NCBI GenBank assembly: GCA_036023115.1
Contig: JAYKKT010000055.1
Coordinates: 9,011,001 to 9,075,000, forward strand
DNA: 64,000 nucleotides
Direction: 5' to 3'
Origin: Brasenia schreberi
Taxonomy: Eukaryota; Streptophyta; Magnoliopsida; Nymphaeales; Cabombaceae
Under the pieces are notes generated by a model that saw nothing but the letters and a program-made list of their open reading frames with translations, was not told the DNA's origin and made no database searches. The position numbers and the translations under genes are program-made. Of this stretch, positions 51,058 through 64,000 are shown piece after piece (the first letter of the stretch is position 1; every line of letters begins with the position of its first letter).

Positions 51058-51062
<5 letters not shown>
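50891..51062. repeat. Perfect 86-bp tandem duplication
   Basis: The unit beginning CATGCTCGATATAAATTTGC and ending ATATGAGTCGAT occurs at 50891-50976 and, with no visible difference, at 50977-51062. It runs directly into the AT microsatellite. Its identity indicates a very recent duplication or an assembly artefact at the repeat edge. Confidence 0.95.
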
Positions 51063-51143
<81 letters not shown>

Positions 51144-51255
51144 AATACATAAATACATATATATATATACATAAATATATATATATATATGTATATATAT
51201 ATGTATGTATGTATATATATGTATGTATGTATGTATGTAGTATGTATGTATATGA
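51061..51255. repeat. AT microsatellite followed by GTAT-rich repeats
   Basis: (AT)n of about 80 bp (51061-51140), then interspersed ACATAAAT and GTATGTAT units to about 51255. Confidence 0.95.
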
Positions 51256-51839
51256 ATGTTTCAGCCTTCAGTTTGTTTGGTCAATCGATTTAGGGGATGA
51301 CTGAAACATTGTTACGGATGTGACCTACGTGGTTTATTTAATAGAAACAAGCATTCGCTAAACATCGCAAAGAAAATGTCGAGCGTATGAGCATCAGATG
51401 GCAATGCTTCTCAATAAAACTACATTAAGAAACCTGCTATTGTTCATTGAAATACACAATTCAAGAAAGTACTCCTACTAAACAATTAACAATCTTAGAG
51501 GCACATAAGAATGTCGGGTGCAAACAGATTGTTTGCTGGAACTAAGCTAAAAAGCAGCATCATTCTATGCCAGCAAACTGTATGTTTAATCGTGAGCCGT
51601 TGAAACTCTTGTTAATACATCTCAAACTTCGAAAGCTAATGTTGATCTCTGCGAGCCCTCAAACTTTTAAGATGGATATTTGCTATGTGCGTGCATGTAC
51701 GCGTGTGCGTGTTTACATGTACTTGGGCATACCATCACAAAAGTGTATCTAATTAGTCCAACTGGAGAACATAATATACCCTTGGGGATACCATCATAAA
51801 AATATCCATATACTCAAACATGCAGTGAAACACCTCATT
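51256..51839. other. Non-coding intergenic DNA
   Basis: Nothing is recognised apart from a short CGTGTGCGTG run near 51700. Confidence 0.4.
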
Positions 51840-52690
51840 AAAGGTAGTTGAAGAAGAGTGACAAAACTTTTCCCAAACTCTCTACAAACATAAAAGAAAC
51901 TCTCATTGTAAACATTCACTCCAGCTTCTTGTGCTCTTACCTTCACCCGAAATGGAAGAGAAAGAGAAAAATAATAGAGAGAGGTTGGAGAATGTTAAAT
52001 AGCTACCGTTCCCTCCCATAGCCCAAAAAACTCTACTCTCTATAGTAGGGAGAGGGAAGAAGAGAGAGGAGGAAGGAAATGAGAGATTGTAGGGGACTGA
52101 TTGGTGGGATGCCAAATGGTCACATTTCTCTCTACATGTTATATTTAAACTAAACTATTTTCACCAAAAAAAGAAGAATGTATACACGTATACATCAAGT
52201 GATGAGTGCTATTCTAAAACGTATTGCAATTTAATTATTTCATAGTCACGTAACACTTAAGTTTGTTTTCATGTATCATTGTGATATAGGTAAAAAGTAA
52301 AATAAACATTTGTTAAAAGAAAGGTAAGTGAGTAAATTAAGGCTCTATTTATGATCTGGGGACTACTATTTATACACCTCCCTTTACTAAGCATACACCT
52401 CTGGGTATTTTTTTTAAATTACTCTTAGTGCTCTAACGTGTCTCTTTCTCCCATTCTTTTTGTGGTTTGTGTTCTCCTTATGCATGTCGTGCATCTCACC
52501 CTTCCTACTCTCTGTTCTAAGTCTTTCCTCCCCTCTGATGCTTCTCTGTCCCTATCTGTTGTATGTAGTATCGATGAGACAACTAGTAAACTGTCATCTT
52601 CTCTTCTTTACCACCAACAATTCTCATCTTTTGGGTTCTTGTATCTACAACTCCATTAATGGTTATGAAGAAAACACGAAGATTAGCTAC
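51840..52690. repeat. Diverged direct repeat, left copy (LTR-like)
   Basis: Shares order and wording with 54960-55810: a purine-rich GAGAGAGGTTGGA block, AGATTGTAGGGG-CTGATTG, TTTTCACCAAAAA, GGTAAGTGAGTAAATTAAGG, ACTACTATTTATACA, then TGTCTCTTTCTCCC and a pyrimidine-rich end. The GGGACTACTATTTATACAC block looks like a TATA region. The pair may be LTRs of a small non-coding retroelement. Boundaries are approximate. Confidence 0.55.
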
Positions 52691-54959
52691 TCATAAATGG
52701 AGGAAAGTCATGGTAAGTCAAGAAAGATTACAATTAGTTGATTTTTGACTATTGTTTTCTATTCATTTAATCTGAATACCACATTCTTCATTCAATGACC
52801 GGTCTCATTGTTGAATACCACATTCTTCATTCAATGCAAAATCCATGACCACTTTGCTAAACACGAGTGCACTATGTATTGCATTGATTGTGTGGCCGTT
52901 GTTGTCAATAATGTTGAGTAAGTGAACACAAGGGCAATCATGTTCTTCAGGTCCATGATTGTTTTTATTTACAAAGATTTCTTTATTTTTATTTTAGATT
53001 TCTTTGGTAGCTCTAAAACTAATAAATGGTCATCTGAAAAAATAAAGAATCTCCCATCATAATGGGATTCACGTCTTGGAGGTTTAGAAGATTCGTATAT
53101 CTCAAAGGTATAGAAGTACATAACTAACAAAGCAAAATTATCATTTACTTATCGTAATCAAGGCCCACAAAGGGTGAGACAAACTTGTGTCTTGTTAGAG
53201 GTGACTTATTTATTCTTATCGCTTATGCTCTATTAGGTGCAAGGTAAGTCTTTAATCTTTCCTCTTTCTTTGTTGCTTTGGTTTCTTATTTATGTTCAAC
53301 CATGGTGCTAATTGTTTGTAGCCACCCTAAGACTATAAGGATACTTTTTGTAATGATACATGATACCATTTTGGTGGCATTTACGCATGGTTCTTGTTAG
53401 TTGCTATGCAATCTTTGTTCTGAAAAGGATCTTAAATTTGTCCTGTAATTGTTGTTAGATTCCCTCTATTTTCGAGTTCCTATTAGATTAAATGATCTTG
53501 AATCAGTGTTCTTAACAAATTTATGAGGTATTAATTTTTGTCGAATTGAGAAGAATCTTTTAAGTCTGACATAGAATTGTAGCTAGATTTTCTTCAACTT
53601 CTCTTTGTTCACATTTTCTTCTCAAAGAAATGATATTGAATTAGTGTTGATGTCAACATCTTGGGGGTATCATGGGGGATATCATATAACATTTACCATC
53701 AAGCATTGAGAAAAAGCATCAGGGAGTTCAAAACCAGAGGACTCATTAGCATAGAAGAAAATGAAGCAAAATCTTTCATATGATGAGTTCATCAAAGATG
53801 ACAAAGGAGAAGTTCTATCTCTTGATACGATCTACTGAAGTTCGAGAGATGAAGCTAACAATTCATCTATACTCATTACTGTTGCATGACCACCCATAAT
53901 AAACTACACAAAAGTGAGAACAAAAAATTCCTTAAAGATCTCCATTATTTTTTATATAACTGAACAACCAAAGGGAAATATAAAGAAACACATTGAGGTA
54001 AGTTGCAAAGGTCAAAAATTCATAGGCAAAGGATTTGAGAAAGCTATGCGATTAAGAATTAATATTTGATATCTAAAAATATGAGTTACGGATTTGGTTG
54101 TTCTATAATAGAAGGCAAAAGCTATTGATTTGGGCTTGAAAAAACAAATTATATGGATGCACATTTTGAGGAATTTTCCTCATATTTGTTTGGGTTTAGG
54201 ATACAAATATTCTACTATTTTGATGGTGAAGTTGGTAAGTGTGTGATATATATATATGTATGTATATGTATTTGTGAGCGGGTACACACTTATCTATGCA
54301 TCATTTGGATGGGTGAGGTTTGAGAATTAATGATAGCATCACTGGTTCTGTATATTGTCATTTTCTTTTTGCAACAAATAAGTTGGTCTACTACTAAAAA
54401 CTTGGAGAACTTTGCCTCAACTACCAAAACGTAAAATAAAATCTAGCTCTTTTCCATGCTAGTTGACCTCTTATTCTTGCTTTTTTTCATTAAAGGCCTC
54501 ATAGATTCTTAGTCATTGAAACTTGTTGATCAAATTCATACATTGGTAGTTGTCTTACATTGTAATCGAGGTGGGTCATCCCTACCACCTATATTTGAAA
54601 AATCAACATAGAAAGATGTAGCTCATGGTTGAATGTGTTTTACTTTCCCACCCTAAATAGTTTCTTAGGCCACCTTGCCCACCCTAAAGGACTTTGTAGA
54701 TTCTTTCGTGATGCGCATATTATTTTTTCATCGATAGATATAAACTTTATTCATAAAATAAGAAGGTATAGGGAGGTTCATTTAGTATCATATAATCAAA
54801 GAAAAAGTACAAGGAACAAGATTTCTTAAAGTGAAAATATAAAAACTTAGAGTACATAATAACAAAAGTACAAATTATTGTGAAACTGATAAGCTAACCA
54901 TCAAGACAAACTTCATCTTTGTTTTTGGCATATAAAATACTTTCTAAAACCTTCCGCAA
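52691..54959. other. Interior between the two direct repeats
   Basis: No retroelement domain or host gene is visible. A 25-bp TGAATACCACATTCTTCATTC repeat occurs twice near 52775 and 52814. If the flanking repeats are LTRs, this would be the non-coding interior of a TRIM/LARD-like element. Confidence 0.4.
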
Positions 54960-55810
54960 GCACAAAAAATATCGCTCATGGGTACAAAATTACTTCATTC
55001 ATCTTATGCTCTCATCTTCACCCTAAAAAAAAAAAAAAAGAGATTGAGGGGGGCTGAATATTGGAAGAGGCTACAAAAGAAGAGGTTGGAAGATGCCAAA
55101 TAGCCATTGCTCCTTATAACCCAAGAATACTCCTCTGATCTCTATACTAATGCTCTTCTGGTCCTTGGAAAAAAGGGAGATGGAGAAAGAGAAGGAGAAA
55201 GGGAGATTGTAGGGGGCGGATTGATGGAAAGCAGAATGGTCAACATGTTATCTCTGTCTCGTGATTTTCATACTCAAATTAAACAAGTTTTCACCAAAAA
55301 GTGGGCATGTACATATCACCTGATCCCTATTCTCATAAATGTAATTTAACTACTTTACACTCATATCACATAACCCAATCTTGATGTATTCTTGTAGCAC
55401 AAGTAAAATGTGGAATTTGCATTTGTAAGAGGAAAGACAAGTGAGCATATTAAGGCCATGTTTATGACATGGAGATTACTATTTATACATTTTTTTAATT
55501 AAACATATAAGTCAAGGTACTTTTTTTAAAAAGAAAACTGCTTCCACATGTCTCTTTCTCCCCACGCTCTATGATATGCATTCTCCTATCCCCTCTCGTG
55601 CATGTCACCCTCCCCTCTTTGTCTCTCCTCCATCTCTTCTCTTCTCTCATGTGTCTCGCTCCCCCTCTCTTGTATGTAGCATTGATAAGACCACCAGACA
55701 ACCAACAGCCTCTCTCATACATCATTGATTCGTTATCAGTATCACTATCATCCAACAACACAAATCGAACATTTGCTCTCTTCTTCTTTTATTTATCATC
55801 GCCATCTACA
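54960..55810. repeat. Diverged direct repeat, right copy (LTR-like)
   Basis: Counterpart of 51840-52690 in the same orientation, with many substitutions and indels. It contains AGATTGTAGGGGGCGGATTG, GACAAGTGAGCATATTAAGG and ATTACTATTTATACAT in the same order. Confidence 0.55.
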
Positions 55811-55907
55811 ATAGCTAAAAGAGAAACAGCCAATCAATCACTTTTCTTAACAAGAAACACTGCTAACACATAATTGTTTTTGAAAAAAATATGATTGGGC
55901 CTCGTTA

Positions 55908-55928
55908 CCCCCCCCCCCCCCCCCCCCC
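55908..55928. repeat. Homopolymer of 21 cytosines
   Basis: Uninterrupted C21 (G21 on the minus strand), just right of the LTR-like copy. It is unusual in such AT-rich sequence and could form a quadruplex on the G strand, or mark an assembly join. Confidence 0.95.
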
Positions 55929-57407
55929 AACAAAAAATGGTGACAGGGGCAGCTCGCTTCTCTTTGTTAGGGATTACATGGCTCGGCTGCACGTACATAT
56001 ACATCTACATATATAATATATATGTATGTATTTATATATGTGCATATATACACATAAAAAAGTACATGTAATGTATACATATATAGTGCTTATGCAATAA
56101 TTACTAGTAATGACCTTTTAAATGAATTAGTGTAATAAATATTACTTATTCTATCTATTACATTTTCATATATTTTAATGAAACCTTTCTTGGGAAATTT
56201 TATAATAGGAATATCTCATAGAAGTGATTATGGAGCATACGTAGTCAGTCGAGTAGAAGACCATATTGTCAGAACATTATTGAGAGAATAAATGTGTTTT
56301 GGTTGATATATATTAGACAAATACATCAAGAATAGGAAACTGGGCATACCAAGCCGTCCCAGGTGGATTATCTTATGATCCAAGCCCACTTTAAGACAGA
56401 TTATTATGACAGGTTCTTGAGGGCACCACAAGCCGGTTTTTCAAAGCATCATCATGACATAGGTCTGGACGGTCTACAGTCACGAACAGGACATGAACAA
56501 GCTGAGAAAGAGCCTAACTGGGCCGATATTCAGGCAGCTCATCTCGTTTAGCAGCTTTAGCCCTATATTTACACATAACTGCAATCTTGATGCCCTTTCT
56601 AGTGAAATTTCTCGTGGCTGTAGATGTTGAGAAGGAAGAATCTTCGCAAAACATAAAACTTATCTTGTGATCGTATGTGTTTGTGTCCCATCTCCTCTTT
56701 CTTCTTATATGGCAACTGAGGTGGTACATGTAACTTTGAAATCTGGTAGGTTGCAATGCATTTTCCAAACGTTACACTTCACCGTGTACAGAATCCGATA
56801 AAGTTTTACGTTGGCTATCAGCTGGGTGTACCAAAATTTCATTTGAGAGCCCCCAGTGTGAACTGCATACCAAGTTCAAATCCATTTAGTTGTGGAATTT
56901 TGAGCACAACAAGAAAGCAGCTCAACTGAAGTTCAATAGCAATAGCCAAGCGCTAAGGCGATGACTTGGGGTGGGAAAAGGACTGGACTGCACGTCATAT
57001 GATTCACATTATCATCTGGTCATCCTGCCCGTCCATCCAATGCATCTTGATGGCCAAGGTTGATGGACGGGGGAGATCAGCGTCTAATGTCGATGGTTGT
57101 GATGATATCTTTCTCATTTGAAGGATTTACCTAAGTAGGGACATAAACAGTGTGGGGTCGTGTCAGATCCAATCAATAATATTCAAGGGGAGATCAGCGC
57201 ACTGTTGTAAGTAGTGGTGACCACTTTGGACCGGACATGCAAGTCGAACCAGACCCAAACTGCCTCCAGAACTGGGGACCCCAATTTGGTTCCAATTCCA
57301 TCTACCAGGGATCCAAATTGAATCCCAAACTGGTGGTTTGAATCTTATTTTAGTTGTGGTTTCAAAGACGCACACTTGGTTCATAGATTATTCAAATGGA
57401 ACCGGAA
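55929..57407. other. Non-coding intergenic DNA
   Basis: Contains AT-rich TATATGTA runs (about 55.99-56.08 kb) and a short RTE-leader-like stretch near 56791-56823 (AATCCGATAAAGTTTTACG). GGTTCC/GGAACC low-complexity text lies at 57.2-57.4 kb. An open stretch at 56363-56551 has no ATG start or recognisable product. Confidence 0.4.
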
Positions 57408-57535
57408 CCAGCATGCAGAGCGTCAGTTCATTTGGCCGGGCTCCCACATCACAAGTTGTGAGTTTGATTCTCAGGCGCTGTATGCGTGCGTGTATGGTAA
57501 GCTTCGACTTCTCCGTGTAGCAAAAAAGAAGAAGA
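57408..57535 (+). mobile_element. tRNA-derived SINE, copy S3
   Basis: CAGAGCGTCAGTTCATTTGG (A-box-like), AGTTGTGAGTTTGATTCTC (B-box-like), then CTTCGACTTCTCCGTGTAGC and an A-rich GAAGAAG end. It sits inside GGAACC-rich text; TCAAATGGAA on the left and TCAAACTGGAA on the right may be a decayed target duplication. Confidence 0.65.
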
Positions 57536-59350
<1,815 letters not shown>

Positions 59351-59368
59351 AGTATGACGCGGCCCCCT

Positions 59369-59420
59369 CATATAAGAAAACCAACATAGAACATCTCAAC
59401 TGGTCTCTCTCTCTCTCCAC
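59369..59420 (+). promoter_or_regulatory. Candidate core promoter/leader of the PADRE gene
   Basis: TATAAG at about 59371 is followed by a CT-repeat (TGGTCTCTCTCTCTCTCC) immediately before the ATG at 59422. TATA box is a plausible reading; a leader of only about 20-30 bp would be very short, so the true start site may differ. Confidence 0.35.
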
Positions 59421-59421
59421 A

Positions 59422-59973
59422 ATGGGCTCTAGCATGTCCTTGGAAAGCGCCGGAGAGCCATCGTTCCGGTCGACGGCGGCCAAGGTCATCCTCCCAAACG
59501 GGACACTACAAGAATTTTGCGCCGGCATCACCGCAGAGCAGATCCTGCAGTCGAATCCGGCGTGTTTCGTCTGCGACTCTGATTCCATGTGCTTCGATGA
59601 ACCCATCCCCACCATGTCTCCCCTTGATCCCCTCAAACCGGATCGCCTCTACTTCGTGCTGCCCACGACTAAGCTCTCGCAACGCCTCGCTGCCCGTGAC
59701 ATGGCCGCCTTGGCTGTCACGGCTAGCCTTGCCATGAAGAAGAAGAAGAGCAAGAATAAAAACAGGTTTGGCAGCACGGCCAGTTCGATCCGGGTGATGC
59801 CGGTTTGTGACAGGCCGGTCCGTGTGGATCCGGAAGAGTTGAAGGTAGGGGAGAAAAAGGACCAGGAGGTTAGGACGGTACATGAGTTTCAGAGAGACGC
59901 GTCTTTGAAGGCTAAGTTTGCGTCACCGTTTAAGGTTAGGTTGAGTACGATCCACGAAGAGCATATCATTTGA
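59422..59973 (+). CDS. PADRE-domain (DUF4228) protein, 183 aa
   Basis: Single-exon gene of the plant PADRE/DUF4228 family, whose members are often stress- or pathogen-responsive; the biochemical role is unknown. It begins MGSSMSLESAGE, with Gly2 and Ser6 that could allow N-myristoylation. Then AAKVILPNGTLQEFCAGITA and the core signature (ILQSNPACFVCDSDSMCFDEPI, LKPDRLYFVLPTTKLSQRL) span about residues 18-93. A variable basic segment with KKKKSKNKNR (about 106-115) is nuclear-signal-like. The tail ends KARFASPFKVRLSTIHEE-like, with FKVRLSTIHEEHII at the C-terminus, a conserved family ending. The ATG is the first in the frame after a CT-rich leader. No frameshift; GC-rich codon use contrasts with the AT-rich surroundings. 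Confidence 0.92.
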   Translation: MGSSMSLESAGEPSFRSTAAKVILPNGTLQEFCAGITAEQILQSNPACFVCDSDSMCFDEPIPTMSPLDPLKPDRLYFVLPTTKLSQRLAARDMAALAVTASLAMKKKKSKNKNRFGSTASSIRVMPVCDRPVRVDPEELKVGEKKDQEVRTVHEFQRDASLKAKFASPFKVRLSTIHEEHII

Positions 59974-60129
59974 GAAGATTGATGTAGCCAAAATGATTTC
60001 GTTGGGAGGTGTGAAAATTGGGGGAGATTTTGTTTGTTTTAATTAATTATTTATTACTTTAGAAATAAATGAATGAAGAAAAAAATGGTTGCATATATGC
60101 ATTCCATGTTTTTCTTGAATTTACATTTT

Positions 60130-60265
60130 ATTTTACAGGCAAGCTCCTTAAAGCATGCGTATATATGCATACCCTCCAGTGCTGAAGTCGGGACCTCGAA
60201 GGTCTCTATCCCCCTTAGCTCGGAGACCGGCGGCTCCTCGAGCCTGATTTTATCTTGTAACTGCT
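60130..60265 (-). mobile_element. Possible tRNA-related SINE of another family
   Basis: On the minus strand GTCTCCGAGCTAAGGGGGAT is followed by GACCTTCGAGGTCCCGACTT (B-box-like) and GAGGGTATGCATATATACGC. The A box is weak and no target duplication was seen. Confidence 0.3.
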
Positions 60266-61810
60266 TTTGTTATCATGCATGAATTATTTTCAATCGTGAT
60301 CAATTGATCAACCTATTCGATGCGACGAAAGTTGGAACCTTCACGAGGCATCTGGGTTTCCGATTTTTAAAAATTTTCAGTTTGTTTGGGGACAAGGAAA
60401 AGTCAAGAAAAAAACTGGGTTTTCCACAAAAAATACAATAGGATTTTAACATTTTTCAAATTATACATTTCTACTGCCTTCTATTCTGAGAGAGTTTGCT
60501 TCCCTTATTGAAGAGAGTGCTTTCGTCTTTTTTTCTTTTTGCTCTATAATTTCTTGATGCAACTCCTTATCTAGGTATGCAGAGTTCCTGGTAAATCGGG
60601 ATAAACAGTTTGAAACCGCTGGTTTCCGTTTTAATGATATGTAACTAAACCGGGTTTCACCCCAGTACAGCTATAGTTTGTTCTGCAATCCCAATTTCAG
60701 TCACTGTAGGAAAAAAGGAAAGGTGAACTCATTAAAAAAAATACTTATAATGGTTTTTGTTCATGTTTTCGTGGAAGGAGAAACCACAATCATACTAAGT
60801 GTGTGCTTCTTGGTTCAATTACGGTCGGATTTGATCAAACTAATTTCAGTTTGAACTCTTGAACTTGTAAGTAGTTGATAGCCACTATCATACTAACGTC
60901 AATCATGAAATACGGAAAGAAGGACTTTTTTCTTGGAGAATTGCTTTTTCGAAAAAGATAAACTTTATTCAAAAACCATTTTTATTTTTGAAAAAATCAT
61001 AGGCATCTCTCCCGGATGAACATGGAATGACTTTTAACAGGAAGCCCAAAGAGAAAAACTCGAAAGATCAAAAAAGTCAGGTATATATACAATCAAATAT
61101 AAAAAATGATAAGTGATTTTTATATATTGTCTTCTTCCTGAGAAAACCTTGTGCGGGTAATCTTGTCCCTCTCTTTTCTTTCTCTATCTCGTCTATAGGC
61201 ATACAACTTCTGCTGCAACAATGTATCCTGAAAGCACAAACACATAGAGAGAATTGCACCCAAAGCTTCTCCATAGAGGTACGCCAACCCTGTAGAAAAG
61301 GATTTTCAGAAAAAATTTTCGATGTAAGTTTCTTTTATAAGAAAAAGAAGGGGGAGTAAATGGATTTAAAGTTAGAAGAACTCCCTGAGGTTTATTTAAA
61401 GTGGATTGACATAGGTGATTGTTGAAAGCTACCCTACCACAAGTGGCTTTAGGTAGGTTGTGGGCTTGAAACAAAATAGATGGCATGAATATTGTCAAGA
61501 GGAACAAAGTCGATAGAGATACCCCTGAAATAGAAAGACGGCATGAATGCCACTAAGAGGAGGAAAGATGATAGGGAAACAAAAACAAACGTTATGAATA
61601 TTGTTGAGGGAAGAAAAGATAGGTGAGAATAAGCAGAGACTGCACAAGGCAGTCAACCTCACTCTCCCATCTTCTCCTTCTCCACTCCCTCTGTCTCCCC
61701 ATCTCTCTCAACTTCCCTCGCTCTCTCGATCATTCCCTTTTCTCTGTCGGTGATTCTCTATTGAGATCCGATCGCGACTTCACAAGGGTGAGCTGACTCA
61801 TACGACAACG

Positions 61811-61876
61811 ATGGGAGAAACGGAGGATGAAGCTGAAGAAGAAGAAGAAGAGGGCTCGGTCTCCTGCTCTCTTTGA
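61811..61876 (+). other. Tiny ORF after a CT-rich leader (possible gene fragment)
   Basis: An ATG opens 21 codons (MGETEDEAEEEEEEGSVSC...) after about 90 bp of pyrimidine-rich sequence. It looks like the 5' end of a gene whose remainder is missing, or chance. No splice continuation was recognised. Confidence 0.2.
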
Positions 61877-62504
61877 TTCACACTCTCCACAGACCTCTCT
61901 CTCTCCCTCTCTCTCCTCCTATCAGATATATGTGGGTGGCGGGTGGTAAACCACCCAAGACAGTGGTTTTTTGAGAAAAATGATTATTTTGCCATGTATG
62001 AAATCAAAATTACAAAATACTATAGACAAAATTACAGAAATATCTTAATATTTTGATGTGTAAAGATTGATTTATCCTTGTATAAGTGAAAGGACTTTTT
62101 TATCATTTGACAATTTATAAAATTACATAAAATTATAGAAATAACCCTCATAGTTTGACATATTATCTAGTATGCTACTTGAAAAAGTACATGTTTGCCC
62201 TTATACTTTTTGAAAAATACCGTAAGCATCTTTTTACTATTTTGTTCTTAGTTTTATGATATTTCCAGAAAGGTACCTATATGTCAAATAAACTACAGTA
62301 CAAAACGTAAAATAAGTGCACTTCAATACTTAGATTTTATTGATATTACATTGAGGTGCCTGGTTATTTTTGTTATTGATTCTTTATGAAATGTCTTATG
62401 ACTATTCATTTGATGCATTTTTATATATTTTTTAATCTAAAAATATACACACCCTTTACTTGTTTCTCTGCCAAATTATTAAAAATGACTTCCAGAATTT
62501 ATGT

Positions 62505-64000
62505 TTCTGAATTAGCAAAGACGAAAAAGTTAAATGGCCTAAATTTTCAAACATAAAAGAGAAGAATCCCATCGACCTTAACTTTAGAGGGAGTTGATTA
62601 TATACATGAGAAAACAGTTTTAGCCCCTACTCCAATTGTAACAGATGAAAAAAAAATAAGTATAAGACATTTCTAAAAGATGATACTATAGCCAGAACCA
62701 TAATGTTAACATACAAGGAAGGTGACTTAATTATGGTCTTTGAAGAATTTGAGATCGATAAAGAGTTATTTGACTCTTTGACAACAAAATATGATACTAC
62801 AACTAAGCTACATGTCTAACTACTCCTTCAAAAATATAATTCTTATAAAATGAAAGAATGTGATAATGTAGTTAAACATATTAGGGATTGAGCTATAGCG
62901 AAGTCAGTTATTCTTTAACTGATACAGATATCCATGATTCTAAACAGTCTTTCCCTTCCTTGAATATGGTAACCACAACACTTAAACTTGAATCAGATTT
63001 TATCCTTTTTGAACTCCCATTAAAACTATTAATTGAACAAAAAGAAATGATTGCTGGTTGCTCAGGATAATTTAGGGTCTAGCTCCAAAAACAACTAGAA
63101 TAAGAAAAAATCAAATAAGAAATTTGATAAGAATAAAAGGCAGGGCAGTCAAAACTTTAAGAAATTACAAGAATCCGCTTCTCGGATAAAGTACTTCAAC
63201 TCTAGCAAGATGAGGTACTACAAAAGAGGTTGCCACAACAAGAAGAACAATGCTGGAACAATCAATGACACGACCCAATAGAGAAGCAAGATATTATCTG
63301 CATCATTTTTGAATGCCTCTATATGGTCCACCCGGTGATTGGTTGGTGGATTTACTGAGGAGCAACCCGACATATCTAAAAAAGCAAAGAGGGGGCAATG
63401 AATATGAAGGAATACAAACTTAGCGAACATCGGGTTTACATGAGGAATAATACTTTTTCTGATATTTTTGGGTTGGGTCCTTCAGAATTTTTATACAAAG
63501 CACATAGATTGTACTTACCGATATATTAATTATGCCCACTATTAGGCGCAATCTTGTATCAGTCCCTTCCTTAAGAAAGGGTTTGAAGTTAAGTTTGTCC
63601 CTAGTAAAGTCACTATAGGAAAGTATGGTAGGATAGCTTTTTCTAATTTATTTGATGTTGAGCATGGATTGTTCAAACTCAATGTAAATAAAAATGAAAG
63701 TTCTTGTGCTTATATTGATAGTGTCTATGTTATTGATATGAATATATGGTATAAACGCTTAGATCATATAAGTTTAAAGAAGTTGAGAAAATTAATCAAC
63801 ATTAACTTATTGCCTAACTTTCATAAAAACACTTTAATAAGTGTGAAGCTTGTATACAAGAGAAAATTACTAGAAAGTTATTTCTCAAAGAAATAATTAG
63901 GACAACCCTACTAGAGATTATTTGCATTGGTTTATGTAGACCTTTTAAAGTAAGATCACATTGAGGAAAGGTTTATCTCATAACCTTTATTAATGATTAC
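62505..64000 (+). mobile_element. Copia relic (Copia-3), running off the window
   Basis: Same family as Copia-2. Gag pieces: AKTKKLNGLNFQT-like near 62.51 kb, KYDTTTKLHV near 62.79 kb, LNSLPSLNMVTTTLKLESDF-like near 62.93 kb, and a damaged zinc-knuckle region near 63.2 kb. Then protease/pre-integrase sequence (YKRLDHISLKKLRKLIN, 63.75 kb), CEACIQEKITRKLF-like text and the start of integrase (INDY) at the window edge. Stops and frameshifts are frequent; it lacks the hAT insertion that Copia-2 carries at the equivalent site near 63.92 kb. Confidence 0.8.

Larger units (their letters stand above)
59974..62500. other. 3' flank of the PADRE gene and gene-free DNA
   Basis: Includes a GC-richer block at 60130-60265 that may be a SINE (see separate entry), AT-rich non-coding DNA, a CT-rich tract (61660-61745), and sequence near 62.0-62.3 kb with AAAATTACAGAAATA-like phrases also seen at 34.5-34.7 kb and 37.9 kb, perhaps Copia leader or LTR remnants. 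Confidence 0.4.

Noticed and set aside
56363..56551. 62-codon open frame with His-rich middle
   Set aside because: No ATG start and no similarity recognised.

Overview
The window is nuclear DNA of a flowering plant. It has intron-split genes with GT/AG junctions, a P-class pentatricopeptide (PPR) gene, an LRR receptor-kinase locus, a PADRE/DUF4228 gene, long AT/GA microsatellites, and layers of Copia, RTE-type LINE, hAT and tRNA-derived SINE insertions. I cannot name the species. The long TE-filled introns and heavily decayed, nested repeats suggest a mid-sized or large plant genome.

Layout: (1) 1-8.4 kb: one minus-strand Copia element, broken by a solo LTR with a 5-bp target duplication, a nest of RTE LINE insertions, and a 1.1-kb hAT-type element with an 8-bp target duplication. 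(2) 8.96-14.54 kb: an alcohol-dehydrogenase-like gene on the plus strand. Eight exons join in frame to 321 codons, but the exon(s) for roughly the first 60 residues are not visible; the TE nest occupies the place where the preceding intron would lie. (3) 15.4-27.3 kb: gene-poor repeat sediment with an RTE relic abutting a hAT transposase relic, a perfect 42-bp hairpin, an array of short palindromes, and long diverged LTR-like copies. (4) 27.6-29.07 kb: an intact PPR gene close to Arabidopsis At1g77360. (5) 32.6-34.4 kb: a decayed mitochondrial-type HSP70 pseudogene (minus) that retains an intron position. (6) 34.7-43.5 kb: a near full-length but dead RTE LINE, then a second Copia element (plus) carrying the second copy of the same hAT family, again with an 8-bp target duplication. 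(7) 46.2-50.4 kb: an LRR-III receptor-like pseudokinase locus broken by several frame changes. (8) 50.5-59.3 kb: microsatellites, a perfect 86-bp tandem duplication, a diverged pair of ~0.8-kb direct repeats, and SINEs. (9) 59.42-59.97 kb: an intact PADRE-domain gene. (10) 62.5-64 kb: a third Copia relic running off the window end.

The host genes do not form a pathway; they are unrelated plant genes separated by transposon layers. The most informative signals are the insertion footprints: several can be closed mentally to give an uninterrupted host reading frame, which proves insertion and gives its order. No clearly new defence or regulatory system was seen. The least explained structures are the hAT family with dense subterminal GTATC/GATAC arrays, two RTE insertions at one 17-bp target, the 42-bp hairpin, and the palindrome array.
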